Part shown: positions 44,332 to 54,100 of the stretch, one piece after another | Layout: every line of letters starts with the position of its first letter | How positions within the stretch are numbered: position 1 is the stretch's first letter | Assembly (NCBI RefSeq): GCF_001571245.1 | Contig: NZ_BCTK01000001.1 | Coordinates: 992,001-1,056,000 of the forward strand | Direction: 5' to 3' | Length of the DNA: 64,000 nt | From: Achromobacter piechaudii NBRC 102461 | GTDB taxonomy: Bacteria; Pseudomonadota; Gammaproteobacteria; Burkholderiales; Burkholderiaceae_B | The notes under the pieces: model-generated | Seen by the model: the letters and a program-made list of their open reading frames with translations, nothing else | Databases searched by the model: none | Told to the model about the DNA's origin: nothing | Position numbers and translations under genes: made by a program

Positions 44332-45138
44332 ATGTCGCCCGTCGATGTCGTACGCAATAGTGTCCAACTGGCGCGCCAGGCGCGCCTGGATGCCCGCAGC
44401 GGTCGCCTGACCGGCCCCACGGCCAATCTGGCGCCGGGGCACGTCCAGGCCAACCTGGCTATTCTGCCGCGCGCGCTGGCTGCGGACTTCCTGCATTTCT
44501 GCCAGCGCAACCCCAAGCCTTGTCCCTTGCTGGCCATGTCCGAACCGGGTAGCCCGGCGCTGCCCGAGTTGGGCCAGGACATCGACATTCGCACGGACAT
44601 CCCGCGCTACCGCGTCTGGCAGAACGGCGAGCTCGTGGCCGAGCCCACCGACGTGCGCGATATCTGGCGCGACGATCTGGTGTCGTTCCTGATCGGCTGC
44701 TCGTTCTCGTTTGAAGAGGCGATGCTGGACAACGGCCTGCCCGTGCGCCACATCGAGCAGGGCTGCAACGTGCCCATGTACCGCACCAACATCCCGACGC
44801 ACCCGGCCGGCGCGTTCAGCGGCCCGCTGGTGGTGTCCATGCGGCCCCTGAAGGCGGCGGACGCCATCCGCGCCATCCAGGTCACGTCGCGCTTTCCGTC
44901 GGTGCATGGCGCGCCCGTGCACATCGGGGATCCGGCGCTGATCGGCATCGCCGACATCGACCGTCCCGATTACGGCGACGCCGTCGAGATCCGTCCTGGC
45001 GAAATGCCGGTGTTCTGGGCCTGCGGCGTGACGCCGCAGTCCGTGGTGTCGTCCGTGCGGCCCGAGTTCTGCATCACGCATGCGCCCGGGCACATGCTGG
45101 TGACTGACCTGGTCAATAGCCGGATGGCGATGCTGTAA
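44332..45138 (+). CDS. DUF1445 putative hydro-lyase
   Basis: A 268-residue protein of the DUF1445/UPF0317 family, called 'putative hydro-lyase'. '[32 protein letters not shown]', '[15 protein letters not shown]' and '[15 protein letters not shown]' are typical. In animals a DUF1445 domain is fused to a D-glutamate cyclase domain (DGLUCY), which links the family to D-glutamate/5-oxoproline metabolism, but the bacterial activity is unknown. It is the last gene of the TRAP operon and ends at a bidirectional terminator. Confidence 0.8.
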   Translation: MSPVDVVRNSVQLARQARLDARSGRLTGPTANLAPGHVQANLAILPRALAADFLHFCQRNPKPCPLLAMSEPGSPALPELGQDIDIRTDIPRYRVWQNGELVAEPTDVRDIWRDDLVSFLIGCSFSFEEAMLDNGLPVRHIEQGCNVPMYRTNIPTHPAGAFSGPLVVSMRPLKAADAIRAIQVTSRFPSVHGAPVHIGDPALIGIADIDRPDYGDAVEIRPGEMPVFWACGVTPQSVVSSVRPEFCITHAPGHMLVTDLVNSRMAML

Positions 45139-45170
45139 AAAAAGGCCCATTGCAAAGTGCGATGGGCCTT
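45138..45170. terminator. Bidirectional terminator
   Basis: A 9-bp repeat (AAGGCCCAT at 45142-45150, ATGGGCCTT at 45162-45170) extended by partial GC pairing, with As on the left and TTATT on the right. It ends both the DUF1445 operon and the convergent porin. Confidence 0.75.
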
Positions 45171-45209
45171 ATTCCTTATGCGTCCAAGGACGCCGGTTGC
45201 GGGCGCTGC

Positions 45210-46283
45210 TTAGAAGATGTGGCGAAAGCCCACGGCCGCGCCGATCTGGTGGTTCTTGCCAGAGATTTCATCGCTGGCGGCGCTGCTGACCTTGTTCCAG
45301 TCCACGGTGCCGTAGACCTGCGAACGCTTGGACAACGCATATTCGGCCACGGCGACCAGCGCGTAGCGCTTGCCCTTGTCGCCATCTTCGACCACGTTCT
45401 TGCTTTGGTCGTAGTAGCCGGCGCCGGTGATCGCCCAACGCGGCGTGGCTTGCCAGGTGACGCCGGCAAAGTAGCCGTTGTCCTTGCGGTCCAGGCCGGC
45501 CGTGGTGGTGGCGCCACCCATGACGGCATTGACCCAGCCCGTTTCATCGCGGCCATTGAAGTAGCCGGCGAACACCTTGGTGGTTTCGAACTGGTAGGAC
45601 GCGTTCAGGTTCCAGACGCGCTGGCGCAGATCGGAATCCCCGCCGTCGAAGGTTTGCTGATACGCCGCGCCCAGGCCCAGCTTGCCGACCATGTAGCGCA
45701 GGCTGGCGCCGTATTGCTGGCCGGCCTTGTGATCTTTCCAGTTTTCGCCGTTGGCCCACGACAACGCCAACGACAGGTCGCCGATGGTGTTGGAGTACTT
45801 GGTCATGTTGTTGGTGCGCACGCGCGACATGGCGGCGGGCAACCAGGCGTTCTGATCGTAGTTGCCCACGGTCAGGGGGTCGAAGTAGTCGGCCAGCAGG
45901 TCGAACATTGGCGTGTTCTGCAGACCCAGGGTCAGTTGACCGATATTGCCGCCGTCCAGGCCCACGTAGGCCAGGCGGCTGAACGTCTTGCCCGCTGCCG
46001 ACGAATTGCCGTTCTGCAGGTTGAAGCCGTTTTCCAGGCGGAAGAAGGCGCGGTTGCCGTTGCCCAGGTCTTCCGAGCCGCGCAGGCCCCAGCGGCTGTT
46101 CGAGATGGCGCCGTTTTCCATCGAGATGCGGCTGCCGTCCTCGCCAACGCTGCCGGGGCTGGTGCTCAGGTAGCGGATGCTGACGTCGGCGATGCCGTAC
46201 AGGGTGACGCTGGTCTCTGCCGAAGCGGCGCCGGCGGCCAGGCCAAGACCTGCGGCGGCGAGCGTAAGGGTGATGCGTTTCAC
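45210..46283 (-). CDS. Gram-negative porin (Bordetella/Burkholderia type)
   Basis: A 357-residue general porin. A signal peptide ends ASA-E (residues 22-23), the mature start 'TSVTLYGIADVSIRYLS' and 'SRWGLRGSEDLGNGNRAFFRLENGF' are family hallmarks, and the protein ends in Phe ('FRHIF'). It forms a trimeric beta-barrel in the outer membrane. The start codon is GTG at 46283 preceded by AGGAGGAG; the longer upstream frame has no signal peptide. It may assist outer-membrane passage of substrates for the nearby TRAP systems, an inference. Confidence 0.92.
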   Translation of the reverse strand: MKRITLTLAAAGLGLAAGAASAETSVTLYGIADVSIRYLSTSPGSVGEDGSRISMENGAISNSRWGLRGSEDLGNGNRAFFRLENGFNLQNGNSSAAGKTFSRLAYVGLDGGNIGQLTLGLQNTPMFDLLADYFDPLTVGNYDQNAWLPAAMSRVRTNNMTKYSNTIGDLSLALSWANGENWKDHKAGQQYGASLRYMVGKLGLGAAYQQTFDGGDSDLRQRVWNLNASYQFETTKVFAGYFNGRDETGWVNAVMGGATTTAGLDRKDNGYFAGVTWQATPRWAITGAGYYDQSKNVVEDGDKGKRYALVAVAEYALSKRSQVYGTVDWNKVSSAASDEISGKNHQIGAAVGFRHIF

Positions 46284-46562
46284 TGTGGACTCCTCCTGTG
46301 TAGCTGTTTTGTAGTGTGTGTCCAGGCTTGTGGCCGGGAGTTGCCGCGCCGGGCGGATCGTCCGACGTCGGGCCCTTGCACCGACGCTGTGGATGCAGCG
46401 CGGGTCCGGAGCAGGGGCCCAAGGGTGTGTCTGCGGTACGGATGCGCCAAGGTGGTGCAAGCCGTCAGCGCCAGGGGATTCTAAGAAAGTTAGGCGCGGT
46501 GTAGGGCCTAAATGTTTTTGGCGTTTTCCCTGGTTTACAGAACGGAAAAACGAATCAGCGCG

Positions 46563-46584
46563 GGAACAATGGCGCGATTGTTCC
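46563..46584. repeat. Perfect 8-bp inverted repeat upstream of the porin
   Basis: GGAACAAT (46563-46570) and ATTGTTCC (46577-46584) separated by six bases, about 280 bp upstream of the porin start and just beyond the TRAP-operon terminator. It has the size of a regulator site but no identified regulator. It could also be part of the terminator structure. Confidence 0.45.
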
Positions 46585-46614
46585 AAAAAAAACCCCGGTC
46601 CAGGACCGGGGTTT
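46585..46614 (-). terminator. Intrinsic terminator of the second TRAP operon
   Basis: A perfect 12-bp stem (AAACCCCGGTCC at 46590-46601, GGACCGGGGTTT at 46603-46614). Read leftward, it is followed by a run of Ts. It lies 20 bases after the dctM stop. Confidence 0.85.
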
Positions 46615-46633
46615 GGGACGCGATGCGTGGGCG

Positions 46634-47935
46634 TCAGAGCGTCATGTGCAAAGGCAGCCACGTGGCGATGCCCGGGATGTAGTACAGCAGCAGCACCGCG
46701 ACGATCATCAGCAGGAACATCGGAAGCGAGGCGCGCGCGATATAGGGCAATTCACGCCCGCTCATGCCCGAGAGCACGAACAGGTTGAAGCCCACGGGCG
46801 GTGTGATCTGTGCCATTTCCACCACGAAAACGATGAAAATGCCGAACCAGATCAGGTCGATGCCGGCGGCTTGCACCGTCGGCAGCAGTACGCCCATCGT
46901 CAGCACCACGATCGAGATGCCATCGAGGAAGCAGCCCAACACGACGAAGAAGACCATCAACGCCATGATCAAGCCGAATTGCGACAAGCCCAATCCGCCG
47001 ATCCATTCGGCGAGCGCGCGCGGCAGGCCGATATAGCCCATCGCCAGCGTCAGGAACTGCGCACCCGCCAGGATCAACGCAATCATGCAATACAGCCGGG
47101 TGGCGCCCAGCAGCGATTGCATGAAGGTCGAACGGTTCAGCGAACCTTGCAGCGCCGAGAGAAGCAGCGCGCCCACCACGCCCACCGCCGCCGCTTCCGT
47201 GGCGGTGGCGATGCCGCTGTAGATCGAGCCGAGCACCGCGCCAATCAACAGCATGACGGGGATCAGGTGGCGCGATTGCGACAGCTTACGCATGAACGAC
47301 ATGCCAGGATCCGCCGCCGGGACTTGCCCCGGATTGCGGATCGCCCACCAGGCGATATAGCCCATGAACAGCACGGCCAGCAGCAGGCCAGGGAAAATGC
47401 CCGCGATGAACAGCTTGGCGATCGACACGTCGGCCGCCACGCCGTACACGATCATGATGATCGAGGGCGGAATCAACAGGCCCAACGTACCCGCGCCCGA
47501 CAAGGTGCCCAGGATCTTGTCCTCGGGATAGCCGCGTCGCGTCAGTTCGGGAATGGTCATCTTGCCAACCGTGGCGCAGGTTGCCGCACTGGATCCCGAT
47601 ACGGCCGCGAAAATCGCGCAGCCGATCACGTTCGTGTGCAACAGCCGGCCCGGCAGGCGGTTCAGCCACGGCGCCAGGCCCTTGAACAGGTCTTCGGACA
47701 GCCGGGTGCGAAACAGGATTTCGCCCATCCACAAAAAGAGCGGCAGGGCGGTCAGCGTCCAGCTGGACGAGGCGCCCCAGATGGTGACGGCCATGGCGTC
47801 GCCGGCCGGACGGCTGGAGAAGATCTCCATGCCGATCCATGCCGTGCCCGCCAGCGTCAGGCCGACCCAGACCCCGCAGCCCAAGAGCGCGAAGATCGAA
47901 ACGACCAATAGGGTGATGACAAGAAGTTCATTCAT
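46634..47935 (-). CDS. TRAP transporter large permease (DctM type), second system
   Basis: A 433-residue permease with the DctM wording 'GSSAATCATVGKMTIPELTRRGYPED' and 'GAGTLGLLIPPSIIMIVYGV', and about twelve transmembrane segments. It overlaps dctQ by eight bases. The substrate is unknown; no enzyme or regulator is adjacent. Confidence 0.92.
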   Translation of the reverse strand: MNELLVITLLVVSIFALLGCGVWVGLTLAGTAWIGMEIFSSRPAGDAMAVTIWGASSSWTLTALPLFLWMGEILFRTRLSEDLFKGLAPWLNRLPGRLLHTNVIGCAIFAAVSGSSAATCATVGKMTIPELTRRGYPEDKILGTLSGAGTLGLLIPPSIIMIVYGVAADVSIAKLFIAGIFPGLLLAVLFMGYIAWWAIRNPGQVPAADPGMSFMRKLSQSRHLIPVMLLIGAVLGSIYSGIATATEAAAVGVVGALLLSALQGSLNRSTFMQSLLGATRLYCMIALILAGAQFLTLAMGYIGLPRALAEWIGGLGLSQFGLIMALMVFFVVLGCFLDGISIVVLTMGVLLPTVQAAGIDLIWFGIFIVFVVEMAQITPPVGFNLFVLSGMSGRELPYIARASLPMFLLMIVAVLLLYYIPGIATWLPLHMTL

Positions 47936-48428
47936 GGGTTTGCTGCGAGGTAGCGGCGGCCACGCCGCGTGAACGACGAATCAATTCGTCGACAAGGGCG
48001 ATCAGGAACAACACCGTGCCCACCGCCATGCTGACCTGGGGAATCCAGAGCGGCGTGGCGTCGTTGGACGTGGAGATGTCGTTGTACAGCCAGGAGTCAT
48101 ACGTCAGCTTGATGCTGAAGAAGGCGAACGCCGCGGCCAGCAGCGAGCCGACGGCCAGCGCGAAAATGTCCAGGCGGCGGCTGCCGGCCGGCGCCAGGGA
48201 ATTGAGCAGCAACGTCACACGGATGTGTTCGCCGTGCTTGAAGGTACTGGATAACGCCAGAAAACCCGCCGCGGCCATGAAGTAGCCTGCGTACGCATCG
48301 GTGCCAGGAATGTTCAGGCTGAGCTGGCGGGCGATGATCGCCGCCAGCACCGAAACCAGAACGCCGATCGTGCACAAGCCGGCCAACAGGCCGGCCGCGC
48401 CGTAAAGACCATCTAAAAAGCGGCGCAT
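47928..48428 (-). CDS. TRAP transporter small permease (DctQ type), second system
   Basis: A 166-residue, four-TM protein with 'IIARQLSLNIPGTDAYAGYFMAAAGFLALSSTFKHGEHIRVTLL', which fits DctQ. It starts seven bases after the dctP stop, so the three genes form one operon (dctP, dctQ, dctM). Confidence 0.86.
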   Translation of the reverse strand: MRRFLDGLYGAAGLLAGLCTIGVLVSVLAAIIARQLSLNIPGTDAYAGYFMAAAGFLALSSTFKHGEHIRVTLLLNSLAPAGSRRLDIFALAVGSLLAAAFAFFSIKLTYDSWLYNDISTSNDATPLWIPQVSMAVGTVLFLIALVDELIRRSRGVAAATSQQTHE

Positions 48429-48435
48429 AAAACGA

Positions 48436-49410
48436 TCACTGCTTCTTGTAGGCGTCGATCATGGCCTGGCCGTCCGCGCCCGCCTTTTTGAGCCAGTCAT
48501 CCAGCATGCGCTTGCCGATCACCGACAGGCCTTCACGCAGTTCGACGGTCGGCTTGATGGTTTCCATGCCGTTCTTGGCCAGTTCTTCCTGATACCACTT
48601 GTTCTTTTCCTGCGACAGCTTCCAGCCGCGTTCCTCGGCTTGAGCGGCTGCCTTCTTCAAGGCTTCCTGCGTGGCCGGGTCCAGCGCGTCGAACGCCTTC
48701 TTGTTCACGATGATGGCGTTCTTGGGCAACCAGGCCTGCGTGTCGTAGAACTTCTTGATGTACTCGTAGGTCTTGGTGTCGTAGCCGGTGGAGGCCGACG
48801 ACATGTAGGAGTCGATCACGCCCGTAGCCAACGCCTGCGCCAGTTCGGCTTGCTGCACGGTGACCGGCTGCGCGCCCACCAGTTCAGCGATCTTGGCGGT
48901 GACGGGGCTGTAAGCGCGCCACTTCAGGCCCTTCATGTCGCTGATCTGCTTGATGTCCTTGTTGGCGAAGATGCCTTGGGGCGGCCACGCCACGGCGTAC
49001 AGCAGCGTCATGCCTTGCGAAGCCAGCTTCTTTTCCAGGAACGGCTTTTGTGCCTGGTACAGCTTGAACGACGCCTCGTAGCCGGTCGCCAGGAAGGGCA
49101 GGCCGTCCAGTTCGTAGATCGGGTCTTCGTTGGCGAAGTTGGTCAGCAGGATTTCGCCGATCTGCGCCTGGTTGCCTTGCACCGCGCGCTTGATTTCCGG
49201 AGCCTTGTACAGCGAGGCGTTGTTGTGCAGTTGGATCTTCAGCTTGCCTTGCGACAACGTGTCCACGTCCTTGATGAACGTGGTCAGGTTTTCAACGTGG
49301 AAGTTGCTGGCGGGGTAGGCGCTGGGCAGATCCCACTTGGTCTGGGCCTGTGCGCCCGCGCTGAACGCCAGAACAATGCTGCCGGCCAGCAGTGAAATTT
49401 TCTTGTACAT
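48436..49410 (-). CDS. TRAP transporter substrate-binding protein (DctP type), second system
   Basis: A 324-residue protein with a signal peptide ending AQA-Q (residues 22-23) and 'TKWDLPSAYPASNFHVENLTTFIKDVDTLSQGKLKIQLH', the DctP-family opening for C4-dicarboxylate-type ligands. The start is ATG 49410, as the longer upstream frame lacks a signal. It is followed immediately by dctQ. It is divergent from nudC with about 280 bp between starts. Confidence 0.9.
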   Translation of the reverse strand: MYKKISLLAGSIVLAFSAGAQAQTKWDLPSAYPASNFHVENLTTFIKDVDTLSQGKLKIQLHNNASLYKAPEIKRAVQGNQAQIGEILLTNFANEDPIYELDGLPFLATGYEASFKLYQAQKPFLEKKLASQGMTLLYAVAWPPQGIFANKDIKQISDMKGLKWRAYSPVTAKIAELVGAQPVTVQQAELAQALATGVIDSYMSSASTGYDTKTYEYIKKFYDTQAWLPKNAIIVNKKAFDALDPATQEALKKAAAQAEERGWKLSQEKNKWYQEELAKNGMETIKPTVELREGLSVIGKRMLDDWLKKAGADGQAMIDAYKKQ

Positions 49411-49689
49411 GGAAGGTCCTTCTGTGCGAATGGTGAAGACGGGTTTTGCCCGATAGGCATTCTTGGAATAAGACTGCTGCGCGGATGACGCGCGGCCTAA
49501 AAGCCGTGCCATTCTATGGTGCTGCGCGGCAACAACGCGCACAAAAAATAGCGTTTTACGGGTTAATCCTAGGCCCGCAGGTATTGGTTGCTTGAAGGTT
49601 CAACCGTTGAGATCGCGTCTACGCCGCGACGTTCGTCCACCCATTTTTCTTCTAAGATTGCGCTATCGAAGCGTGCTGCAGAGGCTGTT

Positions 49690-50451
49690 GTGAATTTCGT
49701 TTTCCGTCGTGATGAATTGCTGGTCGAAGAAACCTCCAGCGTGTTGCCCGACCAGGCGTTGTGCGAACGCATCGGTCTGGCCCTGCAACCCATCTGGAGC
49801 ACGCCCGATTCGCCTTGCCGCACGGTCCACGTGGACCCGGCGCTGGAGGCCCCCGAAGGCTACGCGTTCAAGAAGCTGCGGTCCCTGTTCGGTGTGCTGG
49901 ACGATGAACGCATGGCCTTGGCGGGCCGCGCCTACCAGATCGCCGAATGGGCGCGCACGCATCGGTTCTGTGGCGCCTGCGGCACGCCCACCGAAAGGGT
50001 GGCGCATGAGTTCTGCCTGCGCTGCCCCGCCTGTGGCTTTTCGGCGTACCCCCGAATTTCGCCCGCCATGATGGTGCTGATCCGCAAAGGCGACAGCATC
50101 CTGTTGGCCCGGCACACCACGACCGCCACGTCGCGCTATACGGCGCTGGCCGGTTTTGTCGAACCGGGCGAAAGCATCGAAGAAACCGTGCACCGCGAGG
50201 TCTACGAAGAGGTCGGCCTGAAAGTAGGCAACTTGCAGTATTTCGGCAGCCAGCCCTGGCCGTTCCCCCATTCCCTGATGGTGGCGTTCACGGCCGATTA
50301 CGTGTCGGGCGACATCCGGGTGCAGGAAGATGAAATTGCCGACGCGCGCTGGTTCGGCCCGGGCGATCCCATGCCCGATATCGCCCCGCGCATCTCGATC
50401 GCCGGCTGGCTGATCCGCGCCAACCTGCCGATGGGCTGGACGGCGCCCTGA
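49690..50451 (+). CDS. nudC: NAD(+)/NADH diphosphatase
   Basis: A 253-residue Nudix enzyme. A four-cysteine zinc ribbon is seen in 'FCGACG' and 'CLRCPACG', the Nudix box follows as 'GFVEPGESIEETVHREVYEEVGL', and the 'SQPWPFPHSLM' motif defines NADH pyrophosphatases. It splits NADH to NMNH and AMP and can remove NAD caps from RNA in other bacteria. The GTG at 49690 is the likely start; it begins 'NFVFRRDELL'. The frame is open for 34 more codons upstream without family similarity. Confidence 0.9.
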   Translation: MNFVFRRDELLVEETSSVLPDQALCERIGLALQPIWSTPDSPCRTVHVDPALEAPEGYAFKKLRSLFGVLDDERMALAGRAYQIAEWARTHRFCGACGTPTERVAHEFCLRCPACGFSAYPRISPAMMVLIRKGDSILLARHTTTATSRYTALAGFVEPGESIEETVHREVYEEVGLKVGNLQYFGSQPWPFPHSLMVAFTADYVSGDIRVQEDEIADARWFGPGDPMPDIAPRISIAGWLIRANLPMGWTAP

Positions 50452-50540
50452 GGCGCCCCACGCTGCCGCCAACGCCAGGAATCTGCTAGGGGTATTCCCT
50501 CGAAACGGCCGTTTTGGGGCGTTTCGGCCTGATTTTTTAT

Positions 50541-50575
50541 GGATGAAATACACATAAATTATTAGTATTTCATCC
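50541..50575. promoter_or_regulatory. Perfect 11-bp palindrome, candidate operator of the MarR-like gene
   Basis: GGATGAAATAC (50541-50551) and GTATTTCATCC (50565-50575) form a perfect inverted repeat with a 13-base AT-rich spacer, ending 23 bases before the regulator's ATG. The surrounding 50531-50580 is strikingly AT-rich in a GC-rich genome. The position and symmetry suit autoregulation by a dimeric winged-helix protein. Confidence 0.75.
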
Positions 50576-50598
50576 AGATAAACTTGGCTTGAGCGTTC

Positions 50599-51108
50599 AT
50601 GAGCTCCACGTTGATAGCATCGTCGGCCCATCTGGCTGGCGGCAGCGCGCCCGATCTTTCCGAAGTCGAATTCGGCTTGATGATCGCCAGCCACGCCTTT
50701 GACCGCTGGACCGTGCGCTGCATGGCGGCGGCGGGGCTGCCCGACCTGACACCCACCGACGTGATGGTGTTTCACCACGTCTACCACCGGCAGCGGGCCA
50801 AGAAGCTTGCCGATATCTGCTTCACGCTCAACGTCGAAGACACTCACATCATCAGCTACGCGCTCAAGAAACTGGAACGCCTGGGCGTGGTCCAGGGCGA
50901 ACGCAGCAGCAAGGAAGTGTTCTACAGCGTCACGCCCGACGGCGCGGCCATCCTCAAGCGCTATGGCGACATCCGCGAACAATGCCTGACCTCCGGCCTG
51001 GATGGGCCGGGTGGAAACGGCCCGGATTTCAGCCGCCAATTGGCGCACGCCTTGCGCTCGCTGTCTGGCCTGTATGACCAGGCCGCAAGGGCGGCAACCT
51101 CACTCTGA
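50599..51108 (+). CDS. MarR-like winged-helix regulator
   Basis: A 169-residue DNA-binding protein of the MarR-type winged-helix fold: '[66 protein letters not shown]' is the wing and recognition helix. It sits directly behind a perfect palindrome and 80 bases before the fused hydantoinase, so it probably represses its own operon and responds to a substrate or product. It may also act elsewhere. The effector is unknown. Confidence 0.82.
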   Translation: MSSTLIASSAHLAGGSAPDLSEVEFGLMIASHAFDRWTVRCMAAAGLPDLTPTDVMVFHHVYHRQRAKKLADICFTLNVEDTHIISYALKKLERLGVVQGERSSKEVFYSVTPDGAAILKRYGDIREQCLTSGLDGPGGNGPDFSRQLAHALRSLSGLYDQAARAATSL

Positions 51109-51188
51109 ACCTGTACGGGCCTGGCCCGGCACACCGCAACCCGACCGCGGCGGTACCCGCCGTGGCCGTTTGTTTTCAAGGATCACGC

Positions 51189-54100
51189 ATGAAGAAGTGG
51201 CAATTCTGGATCGATCGTGGGGGTACCTTCACCGACATCGTGGCGCGCCGCCCCGATGGCACGACCACCACGGCGAAGATGCTGTCGGAAAACCCCGAGC
51301 AGTACCGCGACGCCGCCGTCGCCGGCATTCGCAAGCTGCTGGGCGTGGCGCCCGGGCAGCCGGTGCCTGTCGATCAGGTCGAATGCGTGAAGATGGGGAC
51401 GACGGTCGCCACCAACGCCTTGCTGGAACGCAAGGGCGAACGCACTCTGCTGGTCACCACGCGCGGCTTCCGCGACGCGCTGCGTATTGCGTACCAGAAC
51501 CGTCCCCGGCTGTTCGACCGCAATGTCGTGCTGCCGGAAATGCTGTACGAGTCCGTCGTCGAAGCCGACGAGCGCGTGGCGGCCGATGGCGAAGTCATTC
51601 GCGACCTGGACGAAGCCAGCCTGCGGGCCGGCATGCAGGCGGCCTATGACAGCGGCATCCGCGCCGTGGCCATTGTGTTCATGCACGCCTGGCACGCGCC
51701 GGCGCACGAGCAACGCGCCGCGCGCATCGCCCGTGAAGTGGGCTTCACGCAAGTGTCTGCCTCGCACGAAGTCAGCCCGCTGATCAAGTTCGTCTCGCGC
51801 GGTGACACCACCGTGGTCGACGCCTACCTGTCGCCCATCCTCAAGCGCTACGTGGACCAGGTGGCCGGCGAACTGCCGGGCATCCGCCTCATGTTCATGC
51901 AGTCCAGCGGCGGCCTGACCGACGCGCATCGCTTCCGGGGCAAGGACGCCATTCTGTCCGGTCCGGCAGGCGGCATCGTCGGCATGGTGCGCACCAGCGA
52001 AATCGCCGGCTTCCCCAAAGTCATCGGCTTTGACATGGGCGGCACGTCCACCGACGTATCGCATTACGCTGGCGAGTTTGAACGCGAATTCGAAACCCAG
52101 GTGGCCGGCGTGCGCATGCGCGCGCCCATGATGAGCATCCACACCGTGGCCGCGGGCGGCGGGTCGATTCTGCATTTCGACGGCGCGCGGCTGCGCGTGG
52201 GGCCCGATTCGGCGGGCGCCAACCCCGGCCCGGCCTGCTATCGCCGTGGCGGTCCCTTGGCCGTGACGGACTGCAACGTCTTGCTGGGCAAGATCCAACC
52301 CGATTTCTTTCCCAATGTGTTCGGCCCCGACGCCAACGAGGCGCTGGACCGCGACGCCGTCGTCGAGCGCTTCACCGCGATGGCGGACGAAGTGCGCACC
52401 GCCACTGGCCGCGAGATGACGCCTGAGCAATTGGCCGAGGGCTTTCTGGAAATCGCCGTGGGCAACATGGCCGAAGCCATCAAGCGCATTTCGGTGCAGC
52501 GCGGCCACGACGTGACGGAATATGCGTTGACCGTCTTTGGCGGCGCGGGCGGCCAGCATGCCTGCCTGGTGGCGGATGCCTTGGGCATGACCACGGTCTT
52601 CGCGCATCCCTTGGGCGGCGTGCTGTCCGCCTACGGCATGGGTCTGGCCGATCAGACCGACATGCGTCAGAAGACGGTTGAAAAGGTGTTGGACGCCAGC
52701 CTGATGGGCGAGCTGCAAGACGAGCTTGACGTGCTGGCCGGACAGGCGGTGGGCGAACTTCGCCGCCAACATGTGCCTGATGGCGACATCAGCGTGCAGC
52801 GCCGCCTGCATCTGAAGTACCGGGGCACGGACACCGCGCTTGAAGTGGCGTTTTCTTCATTGGAGCAGGCGCGCAGTGACTTCGAAGCCGCCTATCGCCA
52901 GCGCTATTCGTTCCTGATGCCCAATCGCGAATTGGTGGTTGAAACCATTTCGGTCGAAGCCACCGGTGGCGGCGAGCGCGTGGGCGAAGCGGCGGTGTCG
53001 CGCAGCCGCGACGGTGACCTGTCGGCCCGCCGCGTCGTCCGCATGTACAGCGCGGGCGAATGGCGCGAGACGCCTTTGTACGTGCGCGAAGACATGGCGG
53101 GCGGCGACGTGGTGACCGGTCCCGCCATCATCTCGGAGCCCAACCAGACCACCGTGGTGGAACCGGGCTGGCAGGCCGAACTGACATCGCAGGACCATTT
53201 CGTGATTCGCCGTATCGAGGCGCGCGCCGACCGGCGCAGCATCGGCACGCAGGCGGACCCGGTCATGCTGGAGGTGTTCAACAACCTGTTCATGTCCATC
53301 GCCGAGCAGATGGGTTACCGCCTGCAAAACACGGCGTACTCCGTCAATATCAAGGAACGCCTGGACTTCTCCTGCGCCATCTTCGATTCGCAGGCCCGCC
53401 TGATCGCCAACGCGCCGCACATGCCGGTGCACCTGGGATCGATGGGTGAGTCGGTGCGCACGGTGATGAACGCCAACGCTGGCCGCATGATGCCGGGCGA
53501 TGCCTATGTGGTGAACGATCCGTATCACGGCGGCACGCACTTGCCGGACGTCACGGTCATCACGCCGGTGTTCGATCACGCGGGGCGCGAGATCCTGTTC
53601 TACGTCGGATCGCGCGGCCACCACGCCGATATCGGCGGCACCACGCCGGGCTCCATGCCGCCGGATTCCAAGACGGTGGAAGACGAGGGCGTGCTGTTCA
53701 CCAACTTCCAGCTGGTCAAGAACGGCGAGTTCCGTGACGAGGCGGCGCGCGAGATCCTGGGTTCGGGCCGTTGGCCCGCGCGCAATCCGGATCAGAACAT
53801 CGCCGACATGCACGCGCAGATCGCCGCCAACGAGAAGGGCGTGCAAGAGCTGTTGCGCATGTGCGACCACTTCGGGCTGGACGTCGTGCGCGCCTATATG
53901 GGCCACGTGCAGGACAACGCCGAAGAGGCGGTGCGCCGCGTGATTTCCGTCCTGAAGGACGGCAGCTACGAATACCCGCTGGACAACGGCGCGGTGATCC
54001 GCGTGGCGGTGAAGGTGGACACCAAGGCACGCAGTGCGGTGGTCGACTTCACGGGCACGTCGCCGCAGTTGGACAACAACTTCAACGCACCCGGCGCGAT

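Larger units (their letters stand above)
46284..46633. other. Porin leader and intergenic region
   Basis: About 350 bases between the porin start and the end of the second TRAP operon. It holds a minus-strand terminator (46585-46614), a perfect 8-bp dyad (46563-46584) and, in the right half, AT-rich DNA suited to the porin promoter. No gene is supported. Confidence 0.5.
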
